From Burkholderiaceae bacterium (GTDB lineage Bacteria > Pseudomonadota > Gammaproteobacteria > Burkholderiales > Burkholderiaceae_C): a DNA stretch of 6,329 nucleotides. The notes below the pieces were generated by a model, which was not told where the DNA came from, ran no database searches, and saw only the letters and a list, made by a program, of their open reading frames with translations. Position numbers and translations under genes: made by a program. Positions 1 through 6,329 of the stretch are shown piece after piece. How positions within the stretch are numbered: the stretch's first letter is position 1; every line of letters starts with the position of its first letter. Location: the NCBI GenBank assembly GCA_023260315.1, contig JALQVQ010000314.1:1-6329 (forward strand), in the 5' to 3' direction.

Positions 1-1
1 T

Positions 2-190
2 TTTGATAACGATGTTGCTGGTTTAAAACATAGAATTATAGGGGGTGGAAACGCTGGATTAGAAATCGGTGCTGATGTAGGAAATGTTTTAAGTAGTGCC
101 TATATACGATTTGATGTTGGTAATTCAGAGAAAGTAAGAATAGTTGAATCAGGTGTTGTCGGCATCGGCACCACAAGTCCAGCAGCAGGA
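2..190 (+). CDS. Partial phage tail-fibre-like protein fragment (5' end outside the window)
   Basis: The plus-strand frame starting at base 2 is open from the window edge. About 63 codons before position 190 read as a Gly/Val/Ile-rich, beta-structure-like peptide ending in EKVRIVESGVVGIGTTSPAA (residues 43-62). The pattern 'charged-x-RI...GxVGIGTTSPAA' is a hallmark of repeats in phage tail fibres, tail spikes and similar virion proteins, where it often precedes a C-terminal chaperone or receptor-binding part. Base composition is AT-rich (about 36% GC over 1-160 by hand count), unlike everything to the right. The frame stays open to a TAG at 326-328, but the residues after about position 190 no longer look like this family and lie over a segment of different composition, so I end the supported part there. 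The start is missing. This may be a genuine prophage gene remnant or foreign sequence joined during assembly. The family call rests on the motif alone. Confidence 0.55.
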
Positions 191-195
191 TTGAC
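150..195. other. Composition breakpoint / probable sequence junction
   Basis: GC content changes from about 36% (1-160) to about 58% (161-400) by hand count. The step falls on the codons for the conserved VGIGTTSPAA motif (158-187), after which the tail-fibre-like protein similarity stops. A join inside a motif repeated across many phages fits either recombination between phage genes or a chimeric assembly or amplification product. The exact base of the join cannot be fixed from this sequence alone. Confidence 0.5.
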
Positions 196-202
196 GCCGC
201 GT

Positions 203-280
203 CTACCATGCCATCTGTCCCGACAGCGCAAGGCCGCCGAACCACGCGAGCAGGATGAGGAAGATTATCACGGCGGTCAT
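203..280 (-). CDS. Candidate 25-residue single-pass membrane peptide
   Basis: A short frame runs from ATG (280-278) to TAG (205-203). The peptide begins MTAVIIFLILLAWFGGLAL and ends SGQMAW. Residues 3-19 are almost wholly hydrophobic, enough for one membrane-spanning helix with a very short N-terminus. Upstream, AGGA (290-287) lies about 6 bases before the ATG, a plausible ribosome binding site. No family is recognised. Tiny hydrophobic peptides of this kind are common in phages (lysis or holin-like accessory proteins) and among type I toxins, but nothing here selects one role. It lies in the GC-richer stretch between the phage-like fragment and the tRNA terminator, and it stops just short of the composition break. 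At this length the frame may be chance; the hydrophobic pattern and the ribosome binding site are the only support. Confidence 0.35.
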   Translation of the reverse strand: MTAVIIFLILLAWFGGLALSGQMAW

Positions 281-341
281 GTGTGTTCCTCGCGCGTAAA
301 TCCGTTACTTGCCGTGGGCTCGGTGTAGCGAACGCACACAT
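279..341 (-). repeat. Imperfect inverted repeat that could mask the small gene's start
   Basis: On the minus strand ATGTGTGCGTTC (341-330) is complementary to GAACACACAT (288-279), giving 10 base pairs with a two-base CG bulge and a loop of about 41 bases. The downstream arm covers part of the Shine-Dalgarno sequence and the first two bases of the start codon of the 25-residue frame. In RNA this could reduce translation of that frame. The long loop and short stem make a chance match quite possible. Confidence 0.2.
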
Positions 342-409
342 AATCCGAGATTCATGCATACTGCATTGGAGCGCTTTGGACACTTGCCAGCGGATTCTCT
401 GAGGGCAAC
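291..409. other. Stretch with no recognisable gene
   Basis: Apart from the upstream arm of the inverted repeat, I see no convincing coding sequence, promoter or RNA gene here on either strand. The frames present are short (16 to 31 residues) and have no recognisable protein character. Composition resembles the chromosome more than the AT-rich left end, so this could be the spacer beyond the tRNA terminator or the outer edge of an inserted element. Confidence 0.5.
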
Positions 410-445
410 AAAAAAGCCTAGACAGCTTTGGACTGTTCTAGACTT
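410..445 (-). terminator. Intrinsic terminator after tRNA-Thr
   Basis: Read on the minus strand, AAGTCTAGAACAG (445-433) pairs with CTGTCTAGGCTT (425-414) around a 7-base loop, with one bulged A and one T-G wobble. The second arm runs directly into a T tract (the plus strand has AAAAAA at 410-415). The structure starts 5 bases after the encoded CCA of the tRNA, so it ends the tRNA transcript and probably the whole upstream gene block. There is no matching T tract on the other side, so it should act in one direction only. Confidence 0.8.
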
Positions 446-450
446 GTAAG

Positions 451-526
451 TGGTGCCGAAAAGAGGAATCGAACCCCCGACCTTCTCATTACGAATGAGC
501 TGCTCTACCGACTGAGCTATTTCGGC
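451..526 (-). tRNA. tRNA-Thr (anticodon CGT)
   Basis: The minus strand from 526 folds into a full cloverleaf of 76 bases. The acceptor stem GCCGAAA (526-520) pairs perfectly with TTTCGGC (461-455). The D arm contains AGCTCAGTCGGTAGAGC. The anticodon loop is TTCGTAA with anticodon CGT. The T loop is TTCGATT on a stem containing two G-U pairs, and the discriminator A (454) is followed by an encoded CCA (453-451). The top pair of the anticodon stem is a G-A mismatch, a minor oddity. The molecule decodes ACG threonine codons. It lies 32 bases after fbp and is followed by an intrinsic terminator. Its E. coli counterpart, thrW, is known as a phage integration target, which matters here because phage-like sequence lies on its 3' side. 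Confidence 0.95.
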
Positions 527-529
527 ATC

Positions 530-542
530 CGCATGAATTATA
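530..542 (-). promoter_or_regulatory. Probable -10 element for the tRNA-Thr promoter
   Basis: The gap between fbp and the tRNA contains a perfect minus-strand TATAAT at 542-537. A start site 6-8 bases downstream would fall at about 530, only a few bases before the tRNA 5' end at 526. The discriminator region is GC-rich (GCGG), as in stable-RNA promoters subject to stringent control. No good -35 hexamer is found at 16-18 bases spacing, where the sequence overlaps the end of fbp. The tRNA may also be read through from fbp. Confidence 0.45.
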
Positions 543-558
543 GCGTTTCGGCTTTACC

Positions 559-1575
559 TCATTCCGCCGTGGTGGCGTGATAGCCAGTCACCTGATCCAC
601 CTCGTTTTTACTACCCAAGATCACGCTAACGCGCTGGTGCAGGGCTGTTGGCTTGATGTCTAGGATGCGTTGCTTGCCGTCAGTCGCTGCGCCGCCGGCT
701 TGCTCGATCAACCAGCTCATGGGGTTTGCCTCGTACATGAGACGAAGTTTCCCTGGCTTGTTGGGTTCACGCTTGTCCCATGGATACATAAACACGCCCC
801 CCCGCGTCAAGATGCGATGTACATCAGCGACCATACTGGCAATCCAACGCATGTTGAAGTTTTTGCCACGCGGGCCTTCTGTCCCTGCGAGGCACTCATC
901 GACGTAGCGTTTAACAGGGGTGTCCCAGTGCCGCATGTTGCTCATGTTAATTGCGAACTCTTGCGTATCAGCGGGAACCGTCACATGCTCGTGCGTGAGG
1001 ACAAATGAGCCTTGCTCCCGATCGAGCGTGAACATCGCAACGCCGTTACCAACGGTCAATACCAGCGTGGTTTGCGGGCCGTAGACGCAGTAACCAGCGG
1101 CTACTTGTTGATTGCCAGCTTGCAAGAAATCGCTTTCTGAAACCGTCGGGCTGTTGGTTGGCTTTTTCAGGACGCTGAAAATGGTGCCAATACTCACGTT
1201 GACGTCAATGTTGCTGGAGCCATCCAAAGGGTCAAACAACAGCAGGTACTCGCCTTGCGGGTAGCGGTTGGGAATGACGTGGATGCTGTCCATTTCCTCG
1301 CTCGCCATTGCGGCGAGGTGGCCGCCCCATTCATTGGCTTCAATGAGCACCTCGTTAGCGATGATGTCCAATTTCTTTTGAACCTCGCCTTGGATGTTCT
1401 CAGATTCAGTGGCACCCAAAATATCGCCGAGTGCCCCTTTGGTTACAGACAGGCTGATGCTTTTGCAGGAGCGTGCGACCACTTCCAGCAGGAGGCGCAA
1501 TTGCGGTGGGATTGTTCCGTGATCGCGCTCTTGTTCGATGAGGTAGCGGGTGAGGGAAACTCGTGGTGCTGGCAT
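559..1575 (-). CDS. fbp: Fructose-1,6-bisphosphatase, class I
   Basis: Hydrolyses fructose 1,6-bisphosphate to fructose 6-phosphate and phosphate in the cytoplasm, the committed step of gluconeogenesis; it depends on Mg2+. The 338-residue product matches the usual length of bacterial class I enzymes (E. coli 332). Visible motifs in order are: an N-terminal LTRYLIEQ helix; GALGDILG (about 47-54); a substrate/metal region with NEWGG (81-85) and the metal-ligand ASEEMD (91-96); the metal-binding FDPLDGSSN (114-122); and the FBPase active-site signature [11 protein letters not shown] (276-286), followed by an AGGAATDG segment. All expected catalytic parts are present. The ATG at 1575-1573 is the natural start: it lies 32 bases after the pepN stop and the family's N-terminal motif follows at once, although its ribosome binding site is weak (AGAAAGA). 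It stops with TGA. Close spacing to pepN suggests co-transcription. Confidence 0.96.
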   Translation of the reverse strand: MPAPRVSLTRYLIEQERDHGTIPPQLRLLLEVVARSCKSISLSVTKGALGDILGATESENIQGEVQKKLDIIANEVLIEANEWGGHLAAMASEEMDSIHVIPNRYPQGEYLLLFDPLDGSSNIDVNVSIGTIFSVLKKPTNSPTVSESDFLQAGNQQVAAGYCVYGPQTTLVLTVGNGVAMFTLDREQGSFVLTHEHVTVPADTQEFAINMSNMRHWDTPVKRYVDECLAGTEGPRGKNFNMRWIASMVADVHRILTRGGVFMYPWDKREPNKPGKLRLMYEANPMSWLIEQAGGAATDGKQRILDIKPTALHQRVSVILGSKNEVDQVTGYHATTAE

Positions 1576-1607
1576 GGGGCGTCTTTCTGTGGGGCCGCAA
1601 GAACGGG

Positions 1608-4307
1608 TCAGGCGAGGGCGCGAGATATGACCTCGCGCACGTCGGCGCTGAGGTCGGGCCTCGCGGCAACGCGTTCGATAGCGATGCGTGCCGCTGCTTT
1701 GTAGGGCTCTGCCAAAATTTCCCAGCGATCAAGGGCCCGTGCGAGGCGCGCGGCAACCTGTGGGTTGAAGGCATCGAGTTCAATGACCTTTTCCGCCCAA
1801 AGGACATAGCCGCCCGCATCGGTGCGGTGGAATGCCGCAGGGTTACCTTGGCAGAAGGTCGATAAAACGCTGCGCGCGCGATTGGGGTTTTTGACGTTGA
1901 AGGCAGGGTGCGCCAAGAGGCGTTTGACTGAGGGCAACACGTCACCATCACGGTCAACGCGTCCGGCTTGCAGCGCAAACCACTTGTCCAACACCAAGGC
2001 GTCGTGCTTGAACATGGCGTAAAACTTCTCCAGTGCCACGGCGGCCAAATGGCTACCACCGTTCGCCAGGGCCGCCATTGCGCCGAAACGGTCGGTCATG
2101 TTGTTGGCGAGTTTGAACCGCTGCAACGCGGCTTCCGACCACGTGTTGTCCGACGTCCTGGCGCCGTTGAGGACCAGGTATTGCAGAGCCAAATTCGCCA
2201 ATCCACGCTGCCCACTGCTGTGTGCATCGGGGCTGTAGGGTTGTGTGGCGTTGTAGGTTGTGAAGGCGTTTGCCCATTCAGGGGTCAATGCTTGGGCAAT
2301 GGCCTCGCGCATTTGCTCCCGAACGATGTGAATGCGCTGCGGATCAACACTGTGTAACTGCTCTGCGATGTAGGACTCGCTGGGCAGCGTCAGTACCAAT
2401 TCTTTGAAGCCGGGTGCCAATGCGTCTGATGTCAGCACGGCACGTAATGCGTCGACGTATGCGCTATCCAAGGACACGGGTTGCGCATCGCGGATCGGAC
2501 CGAGCAGACGACTCAACGCCAGACGCTGGGCGGCTTCCCACTGGTTGAAGGGATCGGTGTCATGTGCCAGTAGGTGCAGCCATTGTTTATCTGACAGGTC
2601 GATATCGAGCACCACAGGCGCGCTGAAGCCACGCATGATCGAGGGCACAACCGGTTGCGTGATGTTTGTAAAGACGAAGCGCTCGCTGGCCTCATTCAAC
2701 ACAAGCGTGCGGGTTGGGAGCGGCTTATCCGAGGCGCTGTCGTTGCTTAGCGTGAGGGGTATTGCCGTGCCGTCTTCACCGACCAAGCCGATTGTGACGG
2801 GAATGACGAAGGGGTCTTTAACGGGTTGACCCGGTGTCGGGGCGCAGGTTTGGCGCAACTCAACCGTAAACGTTTGGCTACCTGCATCGTATGCGGTGGT
2901 GGCGTGGACGCGGGGTGTGCCCGCTTGGCTGTACCACCGCTTGAAGGCTGACAAGTGTTGGGCGAGTGCCGACTGTGGGTTGGCGTCTGCGATGGCTTGC
3001 GCAAAGTCATCGCAGGTCACGGCTTGACCGTCAAAGCGCTCGAAGTAGAGCGCCATGCCCTTGGCAAAGCCCTCGCGGCCCACCAAGGTTTGCATCATCC
3101 GAACAACCTCAGCACCTTTTTCGTAAATGGTGACGGTGTAAAAGTTGTTTATTTCTTCGTATTGATCAGGCCTGACAGGGTGCGCCATCGGACCGGCATC
3201 CTCTGGGAACTGCGCGGTTCTTAGCACGCGCACATCCTCGATGCGTTTAACGGCTCGACCAGACGCGCTACCGGCCATGTCTTGGCTGAATTCTTGATCG
3301 CGGAAAACAGTGAGGCCTTCCTTGAGGGATAACTGGAACCAATCCCGGCAAGTGACGCGGTTGCCCGTCCAGTTGTGGAAGTATTCATGCGCGACGACGC
3401 TTTCGACGTTTGCAAAGTCGGTGTCCGTGGCGGTCGCTGGACTTGCCAGCACGAACTTGGTGTTGAAAATATTCAGACCCTTGTTCTCCATCGCGCCCAT
3501 ATTGAAGTCGCTTGTGGCAACGATCATGAAGCGTTCGAGGTCCAGGGGCAGGTTAAAGCGCGACTCGTCCCACATGATGCTGGCCATCAGGGCATTCATG
3601 GCGTGCTCGGTTTTATCGAGATCGCCAGGGCGGACGTAGATTTGCAGCAGGTGCGACTGACCGCTGCGCGCCGTAATCCGCTGCTCACGGCAGACCAAAT
3701 TGCCCGCGACTAACGCAAACAGGTAGCTCGGTTTGGGGTGTGGGTCTTGCCAACGCGCGAAGTGGCGGCCATCGGGCAAATCACCGCTCTCCACCAAATT
3801 GCCGTTTGCCAGCAAAACGGGAAACGCCGCTTTGTTGGCACGCAGGGTGACCTCGTAAGTCGCCATCACATCGGGGCGGTCCAGGAAGTAGGTGATCCGG
3901 CGGAAGCCCTGTGCCTCACACTGGGTGAAAAACGTCTGACTGCTCATGTACAAGCCCATGAGCTGCGTGTTCTTCTCGGGGTTGCACATTGTCAACAACT
4001 CGAGATCAAAGGCTTCAAAGCCCTCAGGAAGGCTTTCGAGTACCAATTCGCCGTTGTCGATTTTGAAGCTACTGCCTTGTCCGTTGACCATCACGCGGGT
4101 CAACGTCAAGTCCTCTCCCTTGAGGCGCAGCGCTTGTGGGGCAACATCGGGGTTGCGGCGCAAACGCATTTTGTTCAGTACGCGTGTTTTGGTGGGGTCG
4201 AGGTCAAAACTCAGTGCGACCGATTCGATCCAAAACGCGGGCGCGGCGTAGTCTTCGCGCTTAATCAGCGTGGCGGTGTTTGTGGCGTCAGCCATCAGTG
4301 CTTGCAT
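1608..4307 (-). CDS. pepN: Aminopeptidase N, M1-family zinc metallopeptidase
   Basis: A cytoplasmic broad-specificity aminopeptidase that removes N-terminal residues from peptides during protein turnover. The 899-residue product resembles E. coli PepN (870). Key residues are all present: the substrate-anchoring GAMEN at 271-275; the zinc motif HEYFH at 307-311 with the third ligand E330 in LKEGLTVF; and the catalytic tyrosine Y395 in YEKGAEV. By analogy with E. coli the layout is a beta-rich N-domain (about 1-203), the thermolysin-like catalytic domain (about 204-455), a small beta domain (about 456-556) and a long helical C-terminal domain. No signal peptide is seen. The ATG at 4307 lies 23 bases after the prfB stop with only a weak GGA upstream. 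A second ATG at codon 5 (4295) is an equally possible start and changes only four residues. It ends in TGA. The tight gap to prfB and the 32-base gap to fbp suggest one transcript. Confidence 0.96.
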   Translation of the reverse strand: MQALMADATNTATLIKREDYAAPAFWIESVALSFDLDPTKTRVLNKMRLRRNPDVAPQALRLKGEDLTLTRVMVNGQGSSFKIDNGELVLESLPEGFEAFDLELLTMCNPEKNTQLMGLYMSSQTFFTQCEAQGFRRITYFLDRPDVMATYEVTLRANKAAFPVLLANGNLVESGDLPDGRHFARWQDPHPKPSYLFALVAGNLVCREQRITARSGQSHLLQIYVRPGDLDKTEHAMNALMASIMWDESRFNLPLDLERFMIVATSDFNMGAMENKGLNIFNTKFVLASPATATDTDFANVESVVAHEYFHNWTGNRVTCRDWFQLSLKEGLTVFRDQEFSQDMAGSASGRAVKRIEDVRVLRTAQFPEDAGPMAHPVRPDQYEEINNFYTVTIYEKGAEVVRMMQTLVGREGFAKGMALYFERFDGQAVTCDDFAQAIADANPQSALAQHLSAFKRWYSQAGTPRVHATTAYDAGSQTFTVELRQTCAPTPGQPVKDPFVIPVTIGLVGEDGTAIPLTLSNDSASDKPLPTRTLVLNEASERFVFTNITQPVVPSIMRGFSAPVVLDIDLSDKQWLHLLAHDTDPFNQWEAAQRLALSRLLGPIRDAQPVSLDSAYVDALRAVLTSDALAPGFKELVLTLPSESYIAEQLHSVDPQRIHIVREQMREAIAQALTPEWANAFTTYNATQPYSPDAHSSGQRGLANLALQYLVLNGARTSDNTWSEAALQRFKLANNMTDRFGAMAALANGGSHLAAVALEKFYAMFKHDALVLDKWFALQAGRVDRDGDVLPSVKRLLAHPAFNVKNPNRARSVLSTFCQGNPAAFHRTDAGGYVLWAEKVIELDAFNPQVAARLARALDRWEILAEPYKAAARIAIERVAARPDLSADVREVISRALA

Positions 4308-4330
4308 AAGTGTCTTGTCCAGTGATTTAT

Positions 4331-5429
4331 TTACACGCCTTGCTTCAGCGAGGCTTCAATAAAGGCATCGAGATCCCCGTCCAACACCTTCTGGGTATTG
4401 GTGGCTTCGACGCCTGTGCGCAGGTCTTTGATGCGACTTTGATCCAGCACGTAAGAGCGGATTTGGTGTCCCCAACCCACATCCGTTTTGCCATCCTCAA
4501 GCTTTTGTTGCTCTTCCATGCGTTTGCGCATTTCAAAGTCATAGAGCTTTGAGCGCAAACGCTTCCAAGCCACATCCCGGTTGCTGTGCTGGCTTCGGCT
4601 GTCCTGACACTGCACCACAATATTGGTGGGTATGTGCGTGAGCCGAACAGCTGAGTCCGTTTTGTTGATGTGTTGACCGCCCGCGCCGCTGGCCCGATAG
4701 GTATCGGTGCGTACATCCGCGGGATTGATGTCAATTTCAATTGAGTCATCAATTTCGGGATAGACAAAAATAGATGCGAACGAGGTATGCCGACCACCTG
4801 ATGAGTCAAATGGGGACTTGCGCACCAAGCGATGCACGCCGCTCTCGGTCCGCAGCAGGCCAAAAGCGTATTCGCCCTCGACTTTAATCGTTGCACCCTT
4901 GATGCCCGCCACATCGCCGGGTGTTTCATCTTCAATCGTCGTTTTGAAGTCTTGGCGTTCGGCGTAGCGCAGGTATTGGCGCAGCAGCATGCTGGCCCAG
5001 TCACAGGCCTCGGTGCCACCGGCGCCGGCTTGGATATCAATGAAGCAATTGTTGGGGTCAGCCTCTTGGCTGAACATGCGGCGGAACTCAAGACGCTCGA
5101 CGGTGGGTGTCAATAGCGCCACATCGGCGGCAATCGCCTTCAGGCCGCTGTCGTCGTCCTGGGACATTTCAAACAACTCTTTGTTGTCTGACAGGTCGCT
5201 ATCCAGTTGTCTGATGACGCCGACGATATCGTCCAGCGTCTTCTTCTCTTTGCCTAATTCTTGCGCGCGTTTGGGGTCATTCCAAACGTTCGGGTCCTCT
5301 AGCGCTGCTTCAACTTCACGCAGCCGGTTTTCCTTGGCATCGAAGTCAAAGATACCTCCGTAACTCACCGACGCGCTCTTGCAAGTCGTCGATGAGGTTT
5401 GAGAGGGTGTTGATTTGTTCGGCTTCCAT
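4331..5429 (-). CDS. prfB: Peptide chain release factor 2, with programmed +1 frameshift
   Basis: RF2 recognises UAA and UGA in the ribosomal A site and triggers release of the finished protein. The gene is in two frames. A first frame starts at ATG 5429 and reads 27 codons to a TGA at 5348-5346. A +1 shift at CTT-TGA-C continues as [11 protein letters not shown] down to TAA at 4333-4331. The joined product is 365 residues, the same as E. coli RF2. Codon-recognition SPF is at 205-207, peptide-release GGQ at 250-252, and residue 246 is alanine. A GTG in the second frame (5365) could be mistaken for the start but would lose the N-terminal helix. The ribosome binding site before ATG 5429 is weak (GAG about 6 bases away). 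It follows the hydrolase gene by 57 bases and precedes pepN by 23. The usual RF2 partner gene lysS is not adjacent on the downstream side. Confidence 0.97.
5345..5360 (-). promoter_or_regulatory. RF2 programmed +1 frameshift site
   Basis: The minus strand reads CGGAGGTATCTTTGAC. It has the three parts known from E. coli prfB: an internal Shine-Dalgarno-like CGGAGG (AGGGGG in E. coli), a three-base spacer TAT, and the slippery CTT followed by in-frame TGA and then C. When RF2 is scarce the ribosome pauses at the UGA, slips one base forward and reads GAC, making full-length RF2. When RF2 is plentiful it terminates. The gene therefore controls its own product. Confidence 0.95.
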
Positions 5430-5486
5430 GGCGTTCTCGGGTGTTCTGGTGGTTGTGATAGACCGCTATTTTCTCACGCTCTGGGC

Positions 5487-6329
5487 TTAGGTTAGGAAGT
5501 GTTCAACCATTTCCGCCAATTCGGCCGGCTTGTCATGGTGCAACATGTGGCCCACATCGGCCATGACCGCGGTTTCAACCTGTGGAATGTGGGTCAGACG
5601 CTCCGCGAACTCTTCCTGCGTGAATTTGTTTTTCCACCAAGTTTGCAGGCTGTCCTCCTCGGCGCGCACAAACAGAGTGGGGGCCTTGATGCGTTGGTAA
5701 ATGGCGATGGTTTCGGGCGCTTGAAACAGGTGCGCACCAATGACTTTGTGCGCGGCGTGCCCGTTGATCTGCCATCGGCCATCCTCGGTTTCAGAGGCCC
5801 ACTGCTGTGCGAGCCACTCAGCCTTATCGGCGCTCAGGCGGGGGTTGGTTTTGATGAGTCGCTGCGCAACACCGTCCAGTGATGCGTATGTTTTGAGGTC
5901 TTTGGCACCTTGATTGAGTGCTGCGATTTCGTCCAACCACTGCGCATACCGTCCCGGCGCTTGACTGGGGCGGGTTGAGGCCAAACCAAAGCCTTCTAAA
6001 TTCACCAGTCGCCGGATACGCTCGGGCCGCACACCCGCGTAGGTCGTCGCCACGTGCCCACCGAGGCTGTGGCCGAGCAGGTCGATGGGTTGGTCGCCGA
6101 CCATGTGAGCCAAGATGGCGTCGAGGTCAGCCAGGTAGTCGGCAAACCAAAAACTATCTGCAAATGCAGGCTTGGTGTTCCCAAACCCACGCAAATCGGG
6201 GGCGATGACCCACCGGTCCTGCGCCATGGCATCGACCATGAACTGAAAGGACGCGCCTATATCCATCCAACCATGCACCATCAACAGGGGCGGCTGCTCG
6301 GGATTGCGTGTTCCCCAAGTCCTGACGTG
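5487..6329 (-). CDS. Alpha/beta fold hydrolase, 5' end outside the window
   Basis: A cytoplasmic serine hydrolase of the alpha/beta fold with unknown substrate; no signal peptide can be judged because the N-terminus is missing. The frame is open to the window edge and codes 280 residues. The upstream codons (RTWGTRNPEQPPLL) look like the usual first strand of this family, so the true start lies beyond 6329; the TTG/ATG codons near 6284 are internal. Visible elements are the oxyanion-hole HGWMD (19-23), DLRGFG (45-50), the nucleophile elbow GHSLGG with Ser88, a probable acid residue in VRAEEDS (about 224-226) and the catalytic histidine in DVGHML (His261). A cap region with helices lies between about residues 115 and 210. 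It ends in TAA 57 bases before prfB on the same strand. Esterase, epoxide hydrolase-like or C-C hydrolase-like roles cannot be separated from sequence alone. Confidence 0.9.
   Translation of the reverse strand, partial: HVRTWGTRNPEQPPLLMVHGWMDIGASFQFMVDAMAQDRWVIAPDLRGFGNTKPAFADSFWFADYLADLDAILAHMVGDQPIDLLGHSLGGHVATTYAGVRPERIRRLVNLEGFGLASTRPSQAPGRYAQWLDEIAALNQGAKDLKTYASLDGVAQRLIKTNPRLSADKAEWLAQQWASETEDGRWQINGHAAHKVIGAHLFQAPETIAIYQRIKAPTLFVRAEEDSLQTWWKNKFTQEEFAERLTHIPQVETAVMADVGHMLHHDKPAELAEMVEHFLT

Noticed and set aside
36..383. Minus-strand 115-codon frame spanning the left junction
   Set aside because: It crosses the composition break, is antisense to the tail-fibre-like frame, has a His/Arg/Leu-rich low-information product and no family resemblance; most likely a chance open frame.
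354..449. Plus-strand 31-codon frame before the tRNA
   Set aside because: It runs straight through the intrinsic terminator hairpin, has no clear ribosome binding site and no protein character.
1406..2059. Minus-strand 217-codon frame bridging the pepN end and fbp start
   Set aside because: It overlaps two firmly identified genes in another frame and is Ser/Thr/Pro/Arg-rich, typical of an out-of-frame shadow.
3738..4325. Plus-strand 195-codon frame
   Set aside because: It lies wholly antisense to the conserved N-terminal part of pepN; long antisense frames are expected opposite GC-rich genes and no motif supports it.
4331..5368. prfB read as a single frame starting at GTG 5365 or just upstream
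   Set aside because: The upstream 27-codon frame, the CGGAGG-TAT-CTT-TGA-C site and the 365-residue joined length show that the normal RF2 frameshift is used.
5487..6284. Hydrolase starting at TTG 6284 or the next ATG
   Set aside because: That start would remove the first strand before HGW; the upstream in-frame codons to 6329 match the family's usual N-terminal region, so the gene continues past the window.
1..6329. CRISPR arrays, insertion sequences, riboswitches, toxin-antitoxin or defence cassettes
   Set aside because: No regularly spaced repeats, transposase fragments, terminal inverted repeats or recognisable defence-protein motifs were seen on either strand.

Overview
The window looks like a piece of a Burkholderiales-type betaproteobacterial chromosome (possibly Comamonadaceae-like, judged from recalled protein similarity and gene content, not a search). 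Unrelated, phage-like DNA lies at its extreme left end. Positions from about 400 to 6329 have fairly uniform, moderately GC-rich composition and hold ordinary housekeeping genes, all on the minus strand, so transcription runs from right to left.

In transcription order the minus-strand block is: a 5'-truncated alpha/beta hydrolase (6329-5487); prfB, peptide chain release factor 2, whose reading frame needs a programmed +1 frameshift (5429-4331); pepN, an M1-family zinc aminopeptidase (4307-1608); fbp, a class I fructose-1,6-bisphosphatase (1575-559); and tRNA-Thr(CGT) with an encoded CCA end (526-451), closed by an intrinsic terminator (445-410). Gaps between these genes are 57, 23, 32 and 32 bases and no terminator is seen inside the block, so a co-transcribed unit is plausible. 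A perfect TATAAT just upstream of the tRNA suggests that the tRNA also has its own promoter.

The left 400 bases are different. Positions 2 to about 190 encode, on the plus strand, an AT-rich fragment ending in a VGIGTTSPAA motif, typical of phage tail-fibre and related virion proteins. At about 150-190 the base composition jumps from roughly 36% to roughly 58% GC by hand count. The following segment (about 190-400) holds at most one tiny candidate membrane-peptide gene on the minus strand (280-203). The phage-like DNA lies on the 3' side of a tRNA gene, where prophages and islands often integrate. No integrase or duplicated att core is visible, so a prophage edge and an assembly or amplification chimera both remain possible.

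The genes do not form one pathway. They cover translation termination (prfB), decoding of ACG codons (tRNA-Thr), peptide turnover (pepN), gluconeogenesis (fbp) and an unassigned hydrolase. The best-supported regulatory element is the prfB frameshift site, an autoregulatory device. I see no convincing previously undescribed system. The points most worth checking are the left-end junction and the tRNA-Thr flank.
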